DNA of 40,000 nt from Kitasatospora sp. DSM 101779 (GCF_025655475.1 NZ_JAHTIK010000001.1:2739043-2779042), one strand, 5' to 3'; counted from the first letter of the stretch, positions 17,388-27,385 are shown. The notes: generated from the sequence alone by a model not told the origin. Translations and numbers: made by a program.

Positions 17388-18170
17388 ATGGCCCAAGTGC
17401 TCGAGACCGGTGTCGCCGGGCTGCGCGTGGAACTCGACGGTCCGGTGGCCACGCTGGTGCTGGACCGGCCCGAGCGGCGCAACGCGATGACGCTGGCGAT
17501 GTGGCGGGGCCTGCCCGGGGTGCTGGGGCTGATCGCGGCGCAGCCGGGCGTGCGGGCGCTGCTGGTGACGGGTGCGGCGCGGACGTTCTGCGCGGGCGCG
17601 GACATCGGCGAACTGTCCGAGGTGTACGGCGATCCGGCCCGCGCCGACGCGTACCACGCGGACAACGTGGCGGCGGAGGAGGCGCTGGCCGCCTTCCCGC
17701 ACCCGACGGTCGCGGTGGTGCACGGCGCCTGCGTGGGCGGGGGCTGCCAGTTGGCGGTCGCCTGCGACCTGCGGTTCGCGGCGCACGATGCGCGCTTCGG
17801 CATCACCCCGGCGAAGCTGGGCGTGGTGTACCCGTCGGTACCGACGGTGCGGCTGGCTTCGCTGGTGGGACCGGCCCGGGCCAAGTACCTGCTGTTCTCC
17901 GGCGAGTTGGTGGGCGCGGAGCGGGCGGAGCGGTTCGGTCTGGTGGACGAGGTGCTGCCGGCCACCGAACTGGACGAGCGGGCGCGGGAGTTCGCCGGCC
18001 TGCTGGCGAAGCGGTCGCCACAGACGATCGGCGCGGTGAAGGCGGCGCTGTCGGTGCCGCCGCAGGAGGCGGCCGCGGCGGTGGCGCCGTGGGAGCGCAG
18101 GTCCCGTGAGGCGCCGGACGTCCGCGAGGGGCTGGCCGCCTTCCTGGAGCGGCGCGAGCCCCGGTTCTGA
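17388..18170 (+). CDS. Enoyl-CoA hydratase/isomerase family protein without the catalytic glutamates
   Basis: 260 aa crotonase fold: VATLVLDRPERRNAM (21-34), oxyanion loop FCAGADI (67-73), HGACVGGGCQLAVACDLRFA (112-131) and FGITPAKLGVVYPSVPTVRL (137-156). The two glutamates that hydrate enoyl-CoA (GGGCE and PE..LG in hydratases) are Gln121 and Ala142 here. The protein can still bind acyl-CoA, but classical hydration is unlikely; another crotonase reaction (isomerase, hydrolase) is more likely. ATG 17388 has GGAGG 5 nt upstream; the GTG one codon before is too close to it. It is convergent with the acyl-CoA dehydrogenase, which could work on the same acyl-CoA. Confidence 0.9.
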   Translation: MAQVLETGVAGLRVELDGPVATLVLDRPERRNAMTLAMWRGLPGVLGLIAAQPGVRALLVTGAARTFCAGADIGELSEVYGDPARADAYHADNVAAEEALAAFPHPTVAVVHGACVGGGCQLAVACDLRFAAHDARFGITPAKLGVVYPSVPTVRLASLVGPARAKYLLFSGELVGAERAERFGLVDEVLPATELDERAREFAGLLAKRSPQTIGAVKAALSVPPQEAAAAVAPWERRSREAPDVREGLAAFLERREPRF

Positions 18171-18209
18171 GCCCGGGGCCGACGCCGCCCGCAGGTGCCG
18201 TGCGGCGGG

Positions 18210-19442
<1,233 letters not shown>

Positions 19443-19504
19443 CGGGAATGCCTCCGCAGGAGCGTGCGCAAGGGAAGGAAGGGGGCGGCGGGGCCGCGAC
19501 CGGG

Positions 19505-19550
19505 TGTTACCTCGGGTAACATCGAGGGGAGTCTGCTACTCATTGGTAGC
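19505..19550. promoter_or_regulatory. Two operator-like inverted repeats between acyl-CoA dehydrogenase and tetR
   Basis: TGTTACC-TCG-GGTAACA (19505-19521) is a perfect 7-bp inverted repeat. A second, GCTAC-N6-GTAGC (19535-19550), follows 13 nt later. Both sit in the 142-bp gap between the divergent genes, where a TetR autoregulator of fatty acid genes would bind. Confidence 0.7.
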
Positions 19551-19584
19551 GATGTCAACGCCCGATCGAGGAGGACCCAGCACC

Positions 19585-20256
19585 GTGTCGACCCCCGCCG
19601 CAGCACCGGCCGGCGAACCCCGTCGCGAGCAGCTGCTCAACGCCGCCGACCGGGTCGTCCAACGCGAGGGGCCGGGCGCCAGCATGAACGCCATCGCGGC
19701 CGAGGCGGGCATCACCAAGCCGATCCTCTACCGGCACTTCGGCGACCGGAACGGCCTGATCGCCGCCCTGACGGAGCGCCACACCGCGGGCCTGCTGGAG
19801 ACCGTCCGCGCGGCACTGAGCGAGCCGCTGGAGCGCCGCGACCAGGTCGAGCACGTCATCGACACCTACCTGGCGGCGATCGAGTCCCGTCCACAGGTGT
19901 ACCGGCTGCTCACCCACCCCGAGCCGGGCGACCCGACCGGCGCCGGCAACGCCCTCGCGCCGGCGCTGAAGCAGATCGCCGAGGAGATCACCCGGGCCGT
20001 GCAGACCCAGGTCGACCTGGGCGCCGACACCCCGCTGCTCTCCGAAGCCTGGGGCCGGGCGATCACCGGCATGGTGCTGGCGGCCGGCGACTGGTGGCTG
20101 GACCAGCGGCCCTGCCCGCGGCCGCGGATGGTGCAGGCGCTGGCCGACCTGCTCTGGGGCCGGCTGGCCGCGGCCGCCGCGCTGCCGCCGGTGGTGGCGC
20201 CCCCCGCACCCGGACCCGAGGACGCCGCCGGGCCCACGACCCCCGAGGAAACCTGA
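19585..20256 (+). CDS. TetR-family transcriptional regulator (acyl-CoA metabolism context)
   Basis: 223 aa. The HTH domain is REQLLNAADRVVQREGPGASMNAIAAEAGITKPILYRHFGDRNGLIAALTERHTAGLL (about 15-72). The C-terminal part is helical with the segment ALKQIAEEITRAVQTQVDLGADTPLLSEAWGRAITGMVLAAGDWWLD; the last 30 residues are Pro/Ala-rich. GTG 19585 has GAGGAGGA 9 nt upstream; an ATG at 19552 in the same frame would start right at the second inverted repeat and has no ribosome binding site. Divergent from the acyl-CoA dehydrogenase, it is likely its repressor, with an acyl-CoA as the probable ligand (inference). Confidence 0.92.
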   Translation: MSTPAAAPAGEPRREQLLNAADRVVQREGPGASMNAIAAEAGITKPILYRHFGDRNGLIAALTERHTAGLLETVRAALSEPLERRDQVEHVIDTYLAAIESRPQVYRLLTHPEPGDPTGAGNALAPALKQIAEEITRAVQTQVDLGADTPLLSEAWGRAITGMVLAAGDWWLDQRPCPRPRMVQALADLLWGRLAAAAALPPVVAPPAPGPEDAAGPTTPEET

Positions 20257-20335
20257 GCACTGCTCACCTCTTGCGGGGGCGGGAGCTGACGGCGCATCAT
20301 CGCGCTCACACCCACTCCCCCGTGCGAGGTGGCCC

Positions 20336-21784
20336 GTGCGCGTCCTCCGTACCGCTGCGGCACTGCTCCTGACCGCCGCCGTCCTGCTCGGCGCCGCACC
20401 GCCCTCGGCTGCCGGACCGGTCCCTGGTGCCGCCCGGACGCCGACCGGCACCACCACCCGCCCCGACGGCCGGACCCTCTTCACCAACCGGGACGGCCGC
20501 GTCCTGCAGCTGCGCGGCTTCAACCTCGACAAGTACGCCGAGGCCGACGCCGGCGACCTGGGGGACATCGCCGCCCGGGGCTTCACCCTCGTCCGGATCG
20601 CCGTCTCCTGGACCCGCCTCGAACCCGCCCCCGGCCGCTACGACCGGGCCGAACTCGCCCGCGTCCACCGGCTGCTGGACGCCGCGGCCCGCCACGGACT
20701 GCTGGCGGTGGTCGACTTCCACCAGGACGTGTACGGGCCGGCCTTCGGCGGCGGCGACCGCGGCGTCCCGGTCTGGGCGACCCGGGACGACGGACTGCCC
20801 TTCGAGCCCGACCCGGACGACTGGTTCGCCGGCTACTTCCAACCCGCCGTGCAGGCCGCGTTCCGCCACCTCTACGACGACGCCGACCTGCGCCGCGCCC
20901 AGGCCGGGCTGTACACCACGGTCGCCCGCGAACTGCGCGGCCACCCGGCCCTGCTGGGCTACGACCTGTTCAACGAGCCGTTCGGCCCGGTCGACGGCGA
21001 CCCGGCGGACCCGGCCGTCCTGGCCGCCGCCGCGGCCGCACTGGAACAGGGACGGCTCGCCGACATGTACCGGCGGCTGATCACCGCGGTGCGCCGCGTC
21101 GACGACCGTGCCTGGCTGTTCGTCGAGCCGACCGTGCTGGTCGGCCTGGGCGTGCCGACCCGGCTGCCGCAGTTCGCCGACCCGCGCCCCGGTGCGGCCC
21201 GGATCGGCTACGCCCCGCACTTCTACGACACCGCCGTGGAGGCCGGCCACGACTGGGACCCGGCGGGCGGCTTCGTCGAGCGGTACACCGCGGCGATCAC
21301 CGACTACCCGCGGGCCGGCCGGCTGCCCGTCCTGGTCGGCGAGTGGGGCCCGCCGAGCGCCCGCACCCCCGGCAACGCACTCCTGGTGGAACGCCAGGTG
21401 GCCGCCATGGCGGGCTTCGCCGCCGGCTGGACGATGTGGTACTGGTGCCGCGGCGACGGCGGGTACTGCGCCCTCGGGCCGGACGGCCGCCCCGCCCCCG
21501 GCGACGGCCCCGCCTTCGGCCCGTACGCCACCGCCCTCGCCGGGCAGCCCGCCGCCGAGTCCTTCGAGGGCGGCCGCTACCGCCTGGCCTTCACCACCGG
21601 GCGGCGGGGCACGGCGACCACGATCACCGTGCCCGCCGACGCCTTCCCGCAGGGCTTCCGGGTGCAGGCCCCCGGCGCCCGGATCGAGGTCCGCCCGCCG
21701 CAGGGCGACCGGGCCGGGTCGGTGCGGCTGGTCCACCCCGCCGCCCGGCCCGGCACCCCGGTCACCGTCCTGCTGTCGCCCTGA
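20336..21784 (+). CDS. Secreted GH5 endoglycoceramidase-like glycosidase
   Basis: 482 aa. Signal peptide about 1-26 (RVLRTAAALLLTAAVLLGAAPPSAA). The GH5 (beta/alpha)8 barrel begins at LQLRGFNLDKY (58-67) and includes VVDFHQDVYGP (125-135), the acid/base Glu214 in GYDLFNEPFGP and the nucleophile Glu336 in VLVGEWGPP. A C-terminal beta domain (about 405-482) completes the endoglycosylceramidase layout. These enzymes cut the bond between oligosaccharide and ceramide in glycosphingolipids. GTG 20336 has GAGGTG 5-6 nt upstream. It stands alone, with no carbohydrate transporter beside it; it converges on the M3 peptidase gene, 20 nt away. Confidence 0.93.
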   Translation: MRVLRTAAALLLTAAVLLGAAPPSAAGPVPGAARTPTGTTTRPDGRTLFTNRDGRVLQLRGFNLDKYAEADAGDLGDIAARGFTLVRIAVSWTRLEPAPGRYDRAELARVHRLLDAAARHGLLAVVDFHQDVYGPAFGGGDRGVPVWATRDDGLPFEPDPDDWFAGYFQPAVQAAFRHLYDDADLRRAQAGLYTTVARELRGHPALLGYDLFNEPFGPVDGDPADPAVLAAAAAALEQGRLADMYRRLITAVRRVDDRAWLFVEPTVLVGLGVPTRLPQFADPRPGAARIGYAPHFYDTAVEAGHDWDPAGGFVERYTAAITDYPRAGRLPVLVGEWGPPSARTPGNALLVERQVAAMAGFAAGWTMWYWCRGDGGYCALGPDGRPAPGDGPAFGPYATALAGQPAAESFEGGRYRLAFTTGRRGTATTITVPADAFPQGFRVQAPGARIEVRPPQGDRAGSVRLVHPAARPGTPVTVLLSP

Positions 21785-21804
21785 CCGCCGGGGCCCGGGC
21801 CGGC

Positions 21805-23829
21805 TCAGGCCAGGCCGCGGCGGGCCAGCAGCGGGCCGATCTCCGGGTCGCGGCCGACCACCGCGCGGAAGCAGTCCAGCGCCGGCCGGCTGCCGCCGCG
21901 GGCCAGCAGCTCGCGGCGGAACACCTCACCGCTCTCCCGCACGCCGAGGCCGTTCGAGGCGAACCACTCGACGGTGTCCGCGTCCAGCACCTCCGACCAG
22001 ATGTACGCGTAGTACCCGGCGCTGTACTCGCCCGCGAACACGTGGCTGAAGTACGCCGTCCGGTAGCGCGGCGGCACGGCCGCCACGGCGAGCCCGGCCC
22101 GGGCCAGCGCCTGAGCCTCGAACTCCTCGGCATCCTCGACCTCGGCCCCGGCCGGCAGGGTGTGCCAGGCCCAGTCGATCACGGCCGCGCCCAGGTACTC
22201 GACGGTGCGGAAACCCTGCCCGAAGGACTCCGCCGCCGCCATCCGCTCCACCAGCTCGGCCGGCAGCGGCTCCCCGGTGGCGTGGTGGCGGGCGTAGTTG
22301 GCCAGCACCTCCGGCCGGACCATCCACATCTCGTTGACCTGCGAGGGGAACTCCACGAAGTCGCGCGGCACTTCGGTGCCGGCGAACATCGGGTAGCGGA
22401 CGTCCGAGAACAGCCCGTGCAGCGCGTGCCCGAACTCGTGGAAGAGCGTGCGCACCTCGTCCCAGGTGAGCAGCGCCGGCTCGCCCGGCGCCGGCTTCGC
22501 GATGTTGAGGTTGTTCACCACCACCGGCCGCTTGCCCAACAGGTGGGACTGGCTGACCAGTTCGTTCATCCAGGCACCGCCGCGCTTGGAGTCGCGGGCG
22601 AAGAAGTCGCCGATGAACAGGCCGAGCGAGCCGCCGTCCCCGTCGAACACCTCGAAGACCCGGGCGTCCGGGTGGTACGCCACCAGCTCCGGCCGCTCCT
22701 GCAGCACCACGCCGTACACCAGCTGGGCGGCGAAGAACACGCCGTCGTGCAGCACCCGTTCGAGCTCCAGATACGGGCGCAGCTCCGCCGCGTCGACCTG
22801 GTACGCGGACTGCCGTACCCGCTCCGCGTAGTACGCCCAGTCGTGCGCCGCGATCGAGGTGAGGCCGTCCGCGCGGGCGGCGGCGAGCAGTTCGGCGGCC
22901 TCCCGTTCGGCGTTGGCCACCGCCGGGCCGGCCAGCCGGGCGAGCATCGCGTCCACCGCGGCCACGCTGCCCGCGGTCTCGTCCGCCACCACGTACGCGG
23001 CGTGGCTGGGGTGGCCGAGCAGGGCGGCGCGCTCGGCCCGCAGCGCGGCCGTCCGGATCGCCAGCGGCCCGTTCGCCTCGGCCGCCCGGCCGAGCGAGGC
23101 CGCCAGCAGCCGCTCGCGCAGCGAGCGGTCGGTGAGCTGGGCGAGCTCGGTCTGGTTGGAGAAGTTCTTCAGGCTGAGCACGTAGGAGCCGTCCAGGCCG
23201 AGTGCCCGGCCGTTCTCGGCGGCCGCCGCGACCGCGTCCGGGGACAGCCCGGCGAGCTGCTCGGGCCCGTCCAGCACGATCGCCCGGGCCCGGGTGTCGT
23301 CCATCAGGTTGCGGCGGAAGGCGGTGGCGGCGGTGGCCAGCTCGGCGTTGATCTCGCGCAGCCGCTGCTGCTCGGCGGCCGGCAGCTCGGCGCCGGCCCG
23401 GACGAACGCGGTGTGCCGGCGCTCCAGCAGCCGCAGCGACTCCCGGTCGAGGCCGAGCTCGGCGCGGCGGCGGTACAGGGCGTCGATCCTGGCGAACAGC
23501 CCGGCGTCGAGGTGGACGGCGTCCCGGTGCCGGGCCAGCCGCGGGCTGATCTCGGCGTCCAGCTCCTGCAGCCCCGGGCTGGTGTCGGAGTCCCCCTGGT
23601 TCTCGAACGCCGCGGCGACCCGCTTCAGCAGCGCACCCGAACGCTCCAGCGCCACGACCGTGTTGTCGAAGGTCGGCGGCTCCGGGTCGGCCACGATCCC
23701 GGCGATCTCGGCGAGCTGCAGCGCCATGCCCTGCTCGAAGGCCGGCAGGTAGTGCTCCTCGCGGATCTCGGCGAAGGGCGGCAGCTCGTGGACCAGGGTG
23801 CTGGTCGAGAAGAAGGGGTTGTCGCTCAT
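21805..23829 (-). CDS. M3-family zinc metallopeptidase (oligopeptidase A / peptidyl-dipeptidase)
   Basis: 674 aa, the usual length for M3A peptidases (Dcp, OpdA). The zinc motif HEFGH is at 464-468 in VRTLFHEFGHALHGLFSDVRYP, with the third ligand in the following DFVEFPSQ-type segment. The C-terminal FSHVFAGEYSAGYYAYIWSEVLDADTVEWFASNGL is also family-typical. It degrades short peptides in the cytosol; there is no signal peptide. ATG 23829 was chosen because TAGGGT (-10) lies exactly 7 nt upstream, indicating a leaderless message, and MSDNPFF is the family start. Confidence 0.95.
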   Translation of the reverse strand: MSDNPFFSTSTLVHELPPFAEIREEHYLPAFEQGMALQLAEIAGIVADPEPPTFDNTVVALERSGALLKRVAAAFENQGDSDTSPGLQELDAEISPRLARHRDAVHLDAGLFARIDALYRRRAELGLDRESLRLLERRHTAFVRAGAELPAAEQQRLREINAELATAATAFRRNLMDDTRARAIVLDGPEQLAGLSPDAVAAAAENGRALGLDGSYVLSLKNFSNQTELAQLTDRSLRERLLAASLGRAAEANGPLAIRTAALRAERAALLGHPSHAAYVVADETAGSVAAVDAMLARLAGPAVANAEREAAELLAAARADGLTSIAAHDWAYYAERVRQSAYQVDAAELRPYLELERVLHDGVFFAAQLVYGVVLQERPELVAYHPDARVFEVFDGDGGSLGLFIGDFFARDSKRGGAWMNELVSQSHLLGKRPVVVNNLNIAKPAPGEPALLTWDEVRTLFHEFGHALHGLFSDVRYPMFAGTEVPRDFVEFPSQVNEMWMVRPEVLANYARHHATGEPLPAELVERMAAAESFGQGFRTVEYLGAAVIDWAWHTLPAGAEVEDAEEFEAQALARAGLAVAAVPPRYRTAYFSHVFAGEYSAGYYAYIWSEVLDADTVEWFASNGLGVRESGEVFRRELLARGGSRPALDCFRAVVGRDPEIGPLLARRGLA

Positions 23830-23836
23830 TTCGCCG

Positions 23837-23842
23837 ACCCTA
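23837..23842 (-). promoter_or_regulatory. -10 box of leaderless M3 peptidase gene
   Basis: TAGGGT on the - strand, 7 nt before ATG 23829. No Shine-Dalgarno sequence lies between, so transcript and coding sequence should start together. Confidence 0.6.
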
Positions 23843-24033
23843 TGCGCTGTCACCACCGCTGCCTACGGCCTCCGGAGGCGGCTTCCGACCGCTGGCGGAA
23901 CCTCGCCGCGGGTGCGCCGTCCCGTCCCCGCAGCGCCGCGCCGAACGGGACCTGTCGGTGCGGCGCGCTACGGTCGGGGGCAGGCCCGGCCGCACACGGG
24001 TGCGACGAGTACGAGCGAGGAAGGAGGCCGCCG

Positions 24034-25725
24034 ATGGCCCCCCGGTACGCCCTGGTCCCCGACCAGCACGGCCCCGGCGGCCGGCTGCAGCCGCTCGCCG
24101 AGGACGGCACCCCGCTCGGCCCGCCGCAGCACGTCCCCGCCCTCGCCGCCGCCGTCGCGGAGCGCGAGGCCGCCGACCGCCCGCGCTGGGTGTTCGCCGC
24201 CACCGACAGCGCCTACGCGCCGCTGCTGCCCGTCCGCCTCGCCCGCAGCCACGACCTGCGGCTGGCCGAGCCGCTGCTGCTCGGCCAGGAGGGCCGCTTC
24301 GGCGAGCCCCGCTCGCTCGGCGCCGCCTGGGCCCGGCTGCGCCGGCTGCCCGTCCCCGCCGACCTGCCCGAGAGCACCGCCGAGGACGGGCAGGACGGCC
24401 TCTTCGCCCCCGACCGGCTGCAGCTGCCGCCCGGCACCGACGCGCTGGAAGCCGTCGTCGCCGTCCACGCGGAGCAGCTGCGCCGCACCGCCGCGATCGC
24501 CGATCCCGCCGAACGCCACCGCTTCCGTCTGCTGGCCGCCGCCGAGTCGGCGGGCGGCCTGCTCGCCGCGGAGATGGCCCGCGACGGCCTGCCCTGGCGC
24601 AGCGACCTGCACGACCTGCTGCTCACCGAACTGCTCGGCCCGCGCCCGCAGGTCCCCGGCGCCCCGCCGCGCCGGCTGGCCGAACTCGCCGCCGAGCTGC
24701 AGCAGGCGCTCGGCGGCCGCCCCTTCAACCCCGACTCGCACGGCCAGGTGCTTCGCGCCTTCGCCGACCGGGGCATCCAGCTCGGCTCCACCCGCAGCTG
24801 GGAGCTGCGCCGGGTCGATCACCCGGCCGCCGAGCTGATGATCCGTTACAAGGAGCTGTCCCGGCTGCACGCCGCCCACGGCTGGGCCTGGCAGGCGGCC
24901 TGGGCCCGCAACGGCCGCTTCCGCCCCGAGTACGTCGTCGGCGGGGTGGTCTCCGGCCGCTGGGCGACCCGCGGCGGCGGCGCCCTGCAGATCCCGCGGA
25001 TCCTGCGCCGCGCCGTGGTCGCCGACCCGGGCTGGTCGCTGGTCGTCGCCGACGCCGCCCAGCTCGAACCGCGTGTCCTCGCCGCGCTCTCCGAGGACGC
25101 CGGCCTCGCCCGCACCGCCGCGCAGGGCGACCTGTACGAGGCGCTCGCCGCGACGGCCTTCCACGGCGACCGGTCGAAGGCCAAGCTCGGCCTGCTCGGC
25201 GCCATGTACGGGCAGACCAGCGGCGACGTCGGCCCGCTGCTGGCCACCCTGCGCCGCCGCTACCCCGCCGCGATGGGCTACGTGGAGGCCGCCGCCCGGA
25301 CGGGCGAGGACGGCGGCGTCGTCCGCTCCAGGCTCGGTCGCGCCTGTCCGCCGCCGTCCGCGGACTGGCTGGACCTCACCGAGGCGCCCGAGACCGCTGG
25401 CGAGGCCGGCGGCCGCTCGGCCCGCGCCCGCGGCCGCTTCACCCGCAACTTCGTCATCCAGGCCAGCGCCGCGGACTGGGCGCTCGCCCTGCTCGCCGCG
25501 CTGCGCCGCCGGCTGTCCGGGCTGTCCTCCGGTGCGGACCGGCCGCACCTGGTGTTCTTCCAGCACGACGAGGTGGTGGTGCACACTCCGGCCGACCTCG
25601 CCGACCGGGTCGCCGAGGAGGTCGCCGGCGCGGCCGAGGAGGCCCGGGCGCTGGTCTTCGGCGACACCCCGGTCCGCTTCCCGATGAGCACCGCCGTGGT
25701 CGACTGCTACGCCGACGCCAAGTAG
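24034..25725 (+). CDS. Family A DNA polymerase paralogue (bifunctional exonuclease/polymerase annotation)
   Basis: 563 aa, much shorter than DNA polymerase I (about 900). Polymerase motifs are intact: motif A VVADAAQLEPRVL with Asp340; O-helix RSKAKLGLLGAMYGQ with Arg380, Lys384 and Tyr392; motif C QHDEVVVHTP with Asp512-Glu513. There is no 5'-nuclease domain, and the N-terminal 200 residues show only a weak trace of the 3'-5' exonuclease fold without a clear DEDD set. Genes of this kind occur as a second Pol I-like protein in actinobacteria; function is uncertain (repair or damage tolerance are possible). ATG 24034 has AAGGAGG 6 nt upstream. It converges on dhaM, 13 nt away. Confidence 0.92.
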   Translation: MAPRYALVPDQHGPGGRLQPLAEDGTPLGPPQHVPALAAAVAEREAADRPRWVFAATDSAYAPLLPVRLARSHDLRLAEPLLLGQEGRFGEPRSLGAAWARLRRLPVPADLPESTAEDGQDGLFAPDRLQLPPGTDALEAVVAVHAEQLRRTAAIADPAERHRFRLLAAAESAGGLLAAEMARDGLPWRSDLHDLLLTELLGPRPQVPGAPPRRLAELAAELQQALGGRPFNPDSHGQVLRAFADRGIQLGSTRSWELRRVDHPAAELMIRYKELSRLHAAHGWAWQAAWARNGRFRPEYVVGGVVSGRWATRGGGALQIPRILRRAVVADPGWSLVVADAAQLEPRVLAALSEDAGLARTAAQGDLYEALAATAFHGDRSKAKLGLLGAMYGQTSGDVGPLLATLRRRYPAAMGYVEAAARTGEDGGVVRSRLGRACPPPSADWLDLTEAPETAGEAGGRSARARGRFTRNFVIQASAADWALALLAALRRRLSGLSSGADRPHLVFFQHDEVVVHTPADLADRVAEEVAGAAEEARALVFGDTPVRFPMSTAVVDCYADAK

Positions 25726-25738
25726 GCGTACCGGCCGG

Positions 25739-26125
25739 TCAGAGCTTGTGGTGACCGCGGGCCTCCTCGGCGGCGGCCACCACCTCGTCCAGTGGGGCGC
25801 CGGTGGAGGCGGTCACGGCCGCGGCCACGGCGCCCTCGACGAACGGCGCGTCCACCAGCACCGCGCCGGGCCGCTCCGCGAGCACCAGTCGGGCGGTCAG
25901 CACGGCGCTGCCCAGGTCGGCGAGGACGGCGACGCCGCCTCCGCCGTCCGCCTCGTCGAGCGCCCCGGCGACCTTCGCGTCGCTGGTGCCGAGCCCGCCG
26001 TCGGCGCTGCCCGCGGCGACCGCCACCCGTACCTCTCCGGCGCCGAGCTCGGCCAGCAGCTCGGCCAGCCCGGCGGCGAGCGCGGGACTGTGCGAGACCA
26101 GGACGACGCCCACCGATGCGGTCAT
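25739..26125 (-). CDS. dhaM: PTS-dependent dihydroxyacetone kinase phosphotransferase subunit DhaM
   Basis: 128 aa, only the EIIA-Man-like domain: VGVVLVSHSPALAAGLAELL with the phosphorylated His12, then VAVLADLGSAVLTARLVL and VDAPFVEGAVAAAVTASTG. It takes phosphate from HPr and passes it to the ADP on DhaL. It lacks the HPr and EI domains fused in E. coli DhaM, so the general PTS proteins must act elsewhere in the genome. It is divergent from dhaK rather than in the usual dhaKLM order. TAAGGT at 26132-26137 (- strand) stands 6 nt before the ATG: a leaderless start. Confidence 0.93.
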   Translation of the reverse strand: MTASVGVVLVSHSPALAAGLAELLAELGAGEVRVAVAAGSADGGLGTSDAKVAGALDEADGGGGVAVLADLGSAVLTARLVLAERPGAVLVDAPFVEGAVAAAVTASTGAPLDEVVAAAEEARGHHKL

Positions 26126-26131
26126 GCCCGC

Positions 26132-26137
26132 ACCTTA
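26132..26137 (-). promoter_or_regulatory. -10 box of leaderless dhaM
   Basis: TAAGGT on the - strand, 6 nt before ATG 26125, with no ribosome binding site. On the + strand of the same 216-bp divergent region, TAACGT (26302-26307) is a possible -10 box for dhaK. Confidence 0.55.
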
Positions 26138-26341
26138 GGGCGCGTCCGGCTGTTCGCGCCGCAGCGGCGCGCGGTGCGGGGCGCCCGGCCGGGCGCGTTG
26201 CCGTGTCGGCCTCGTACCGGACGAGCCCCGGCCCGGCGCCGGCCGGCCGGGCAGGGGTGATCCGGCGTGTCGCAGCGCCCGGTCACCGGGGGTGCCGGGC
26301 GTAACGTCGGGCGCGGAGAGCCGCGCCCGAGGGAGTGCCGC

Positions 26342-27337
26342 GTGAAGAAGCTGATCAACAGTCCGGAGACGGTCGTGGCGGACGCCCTCGCCGGTCTCGC
26401 CGCCGCCCACCCCGAACTGGCGGTGGACGCCGCGGCCCGGGTGGTCCGCCGGGCCCGCCCGGGCGCGCCCGGCAAGACGGCCCTGGTCTCCGGCGGCGGC
26501 TCGGGCCACGAACCGCTGCACGTCGGCTTCGTCGGGCCGGGCATGCTGGACGCCGCCTGTCCGGGCGAGGTGTTCACCTCGCCCGTCCCCGACCAGGTGC
26601 TGGCCGCCGCGCGGGCCGTCGACACCGGCGGCGGGGTGCTGTTCGTGGTGAAGAACTACACCGGTGACGTGATGAACTTCGCCCTGGCCGCCGAGCTCGC
26701 CGCCGAGGAGGGCATCGAGGTGGCGACCGTCCTGGTCGACGACGACGTGGCCGTGCAGGACTCCACCTTCACCGCGGGCCGCCGCGGCACCGGCGCGACC
26801 CTGGTGGTGGAGAAGGCCGCCGGGGCCCTCGCCGAACTCGGCGCACCGCTCGCCGAGGTGGCAGCCCTCGGCCGGCGGGTCAACGCCGCCTCCCGCTCCT
26901 ACGCGGTCGCGCTGACCGCGGCCACCGTGCCGGCCGTGGGACGGCCCGGGTTCGAGCTGCCGGAGGACGAGATCGAGGCCGGCGTCGGCATCCACGGCGA
27001 GCCGGGCCGCCGGCGCGAACCGCTGCGCCCGGCCCGGGAGCTGGCCGCCGAGGTGGTCGACACCGTCCTCGCCGACCACGGGCTCGCGCCGGGCGACGAG
27101 GTGATCGCCCTGGTCAACGGCATGGGTGCGACTCCGCTGCTGGAGCTGTACGTGGTCTTCGGCGAGGTGGCGGACCGGCTCGCGGACGCCGAGGTGCGGA
27201 TCGCCCGCAGCCTGGTCGGCAACTACGTGACCAGCCTCGACATGGCGGGCTTCTCGCTGACCCTCACCCGGGCCGACGCCGAGCTGCTGCGGCTCTGGGA
27301 CGCGCCGGTCGCCACGCCCGCCCTGACCTGGTGCTGA
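26342..27337 (+). CDS. dhaK: Dihydroxyacetone kinase subunit DhaK
   Basis: 331 aa. MKKLINSPETVVADALAGL is the typical start; GGGSGHEPLHVGFVGPGMLDAACPGEVFTSPVPDQ lines the substrate pocket; His218 in GVGIHGEPG forms the hemiaminal bond with dihydroxyacetone, at the same number as in E. coli DhaK. VNGMGATPLLELY and the C-terminal LDMAGFSLTL are also family marks. It binds dihydroxyacetone, which DhaL phosphorylates using DhaM-supplied phosphate. GTG 26342 has GAGGGAG about 6 nt upstream. dhaL follows after 48 nt. Confidence 0.97.
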   Translation: MKKLINSPETVVADALAGLAAAHPELAVDAAARVVRRARPGAPGKTALVSGGGSGHEPLHVGFVGPGMLDAACPGEVFTSPVPDQVLAAARAVDTGGGVLFVVKNYTGDVMNFALAAELAAEEGIEVATVLVDDDVAVQDSTFTAGRRGTGATLVVEKAAGALAELGAPLAEVAALGRRVNAASRSYAVALTAATVPAVGRPGFELPEDEIEAGVGIHGEPGRRREPLRPARELAAEVVDTVLADHGLAPGDEVIALVNGMGATPLLELYVVFGEVADRLADAEVRIARSLVGNYVTSLDMAGFSLTLTRADAELLRLWDAPVATPALTWC

Positions 27338-27385
27338 CCCGGTCCAGACCCGGCCCCGCGCCCGGACGGCCGGAAGGAGAGCCGC

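Noticed and set aside
20329..24033. Upstream extension of the polymerase frame through the glycosidase and peptidase genes
   Set aside because: The frame is open only because of GC bias; polymerase homology starts at ATG 24034, which has AAGGAGG, and the upstream sequence is antisense or out of frame to real genes.
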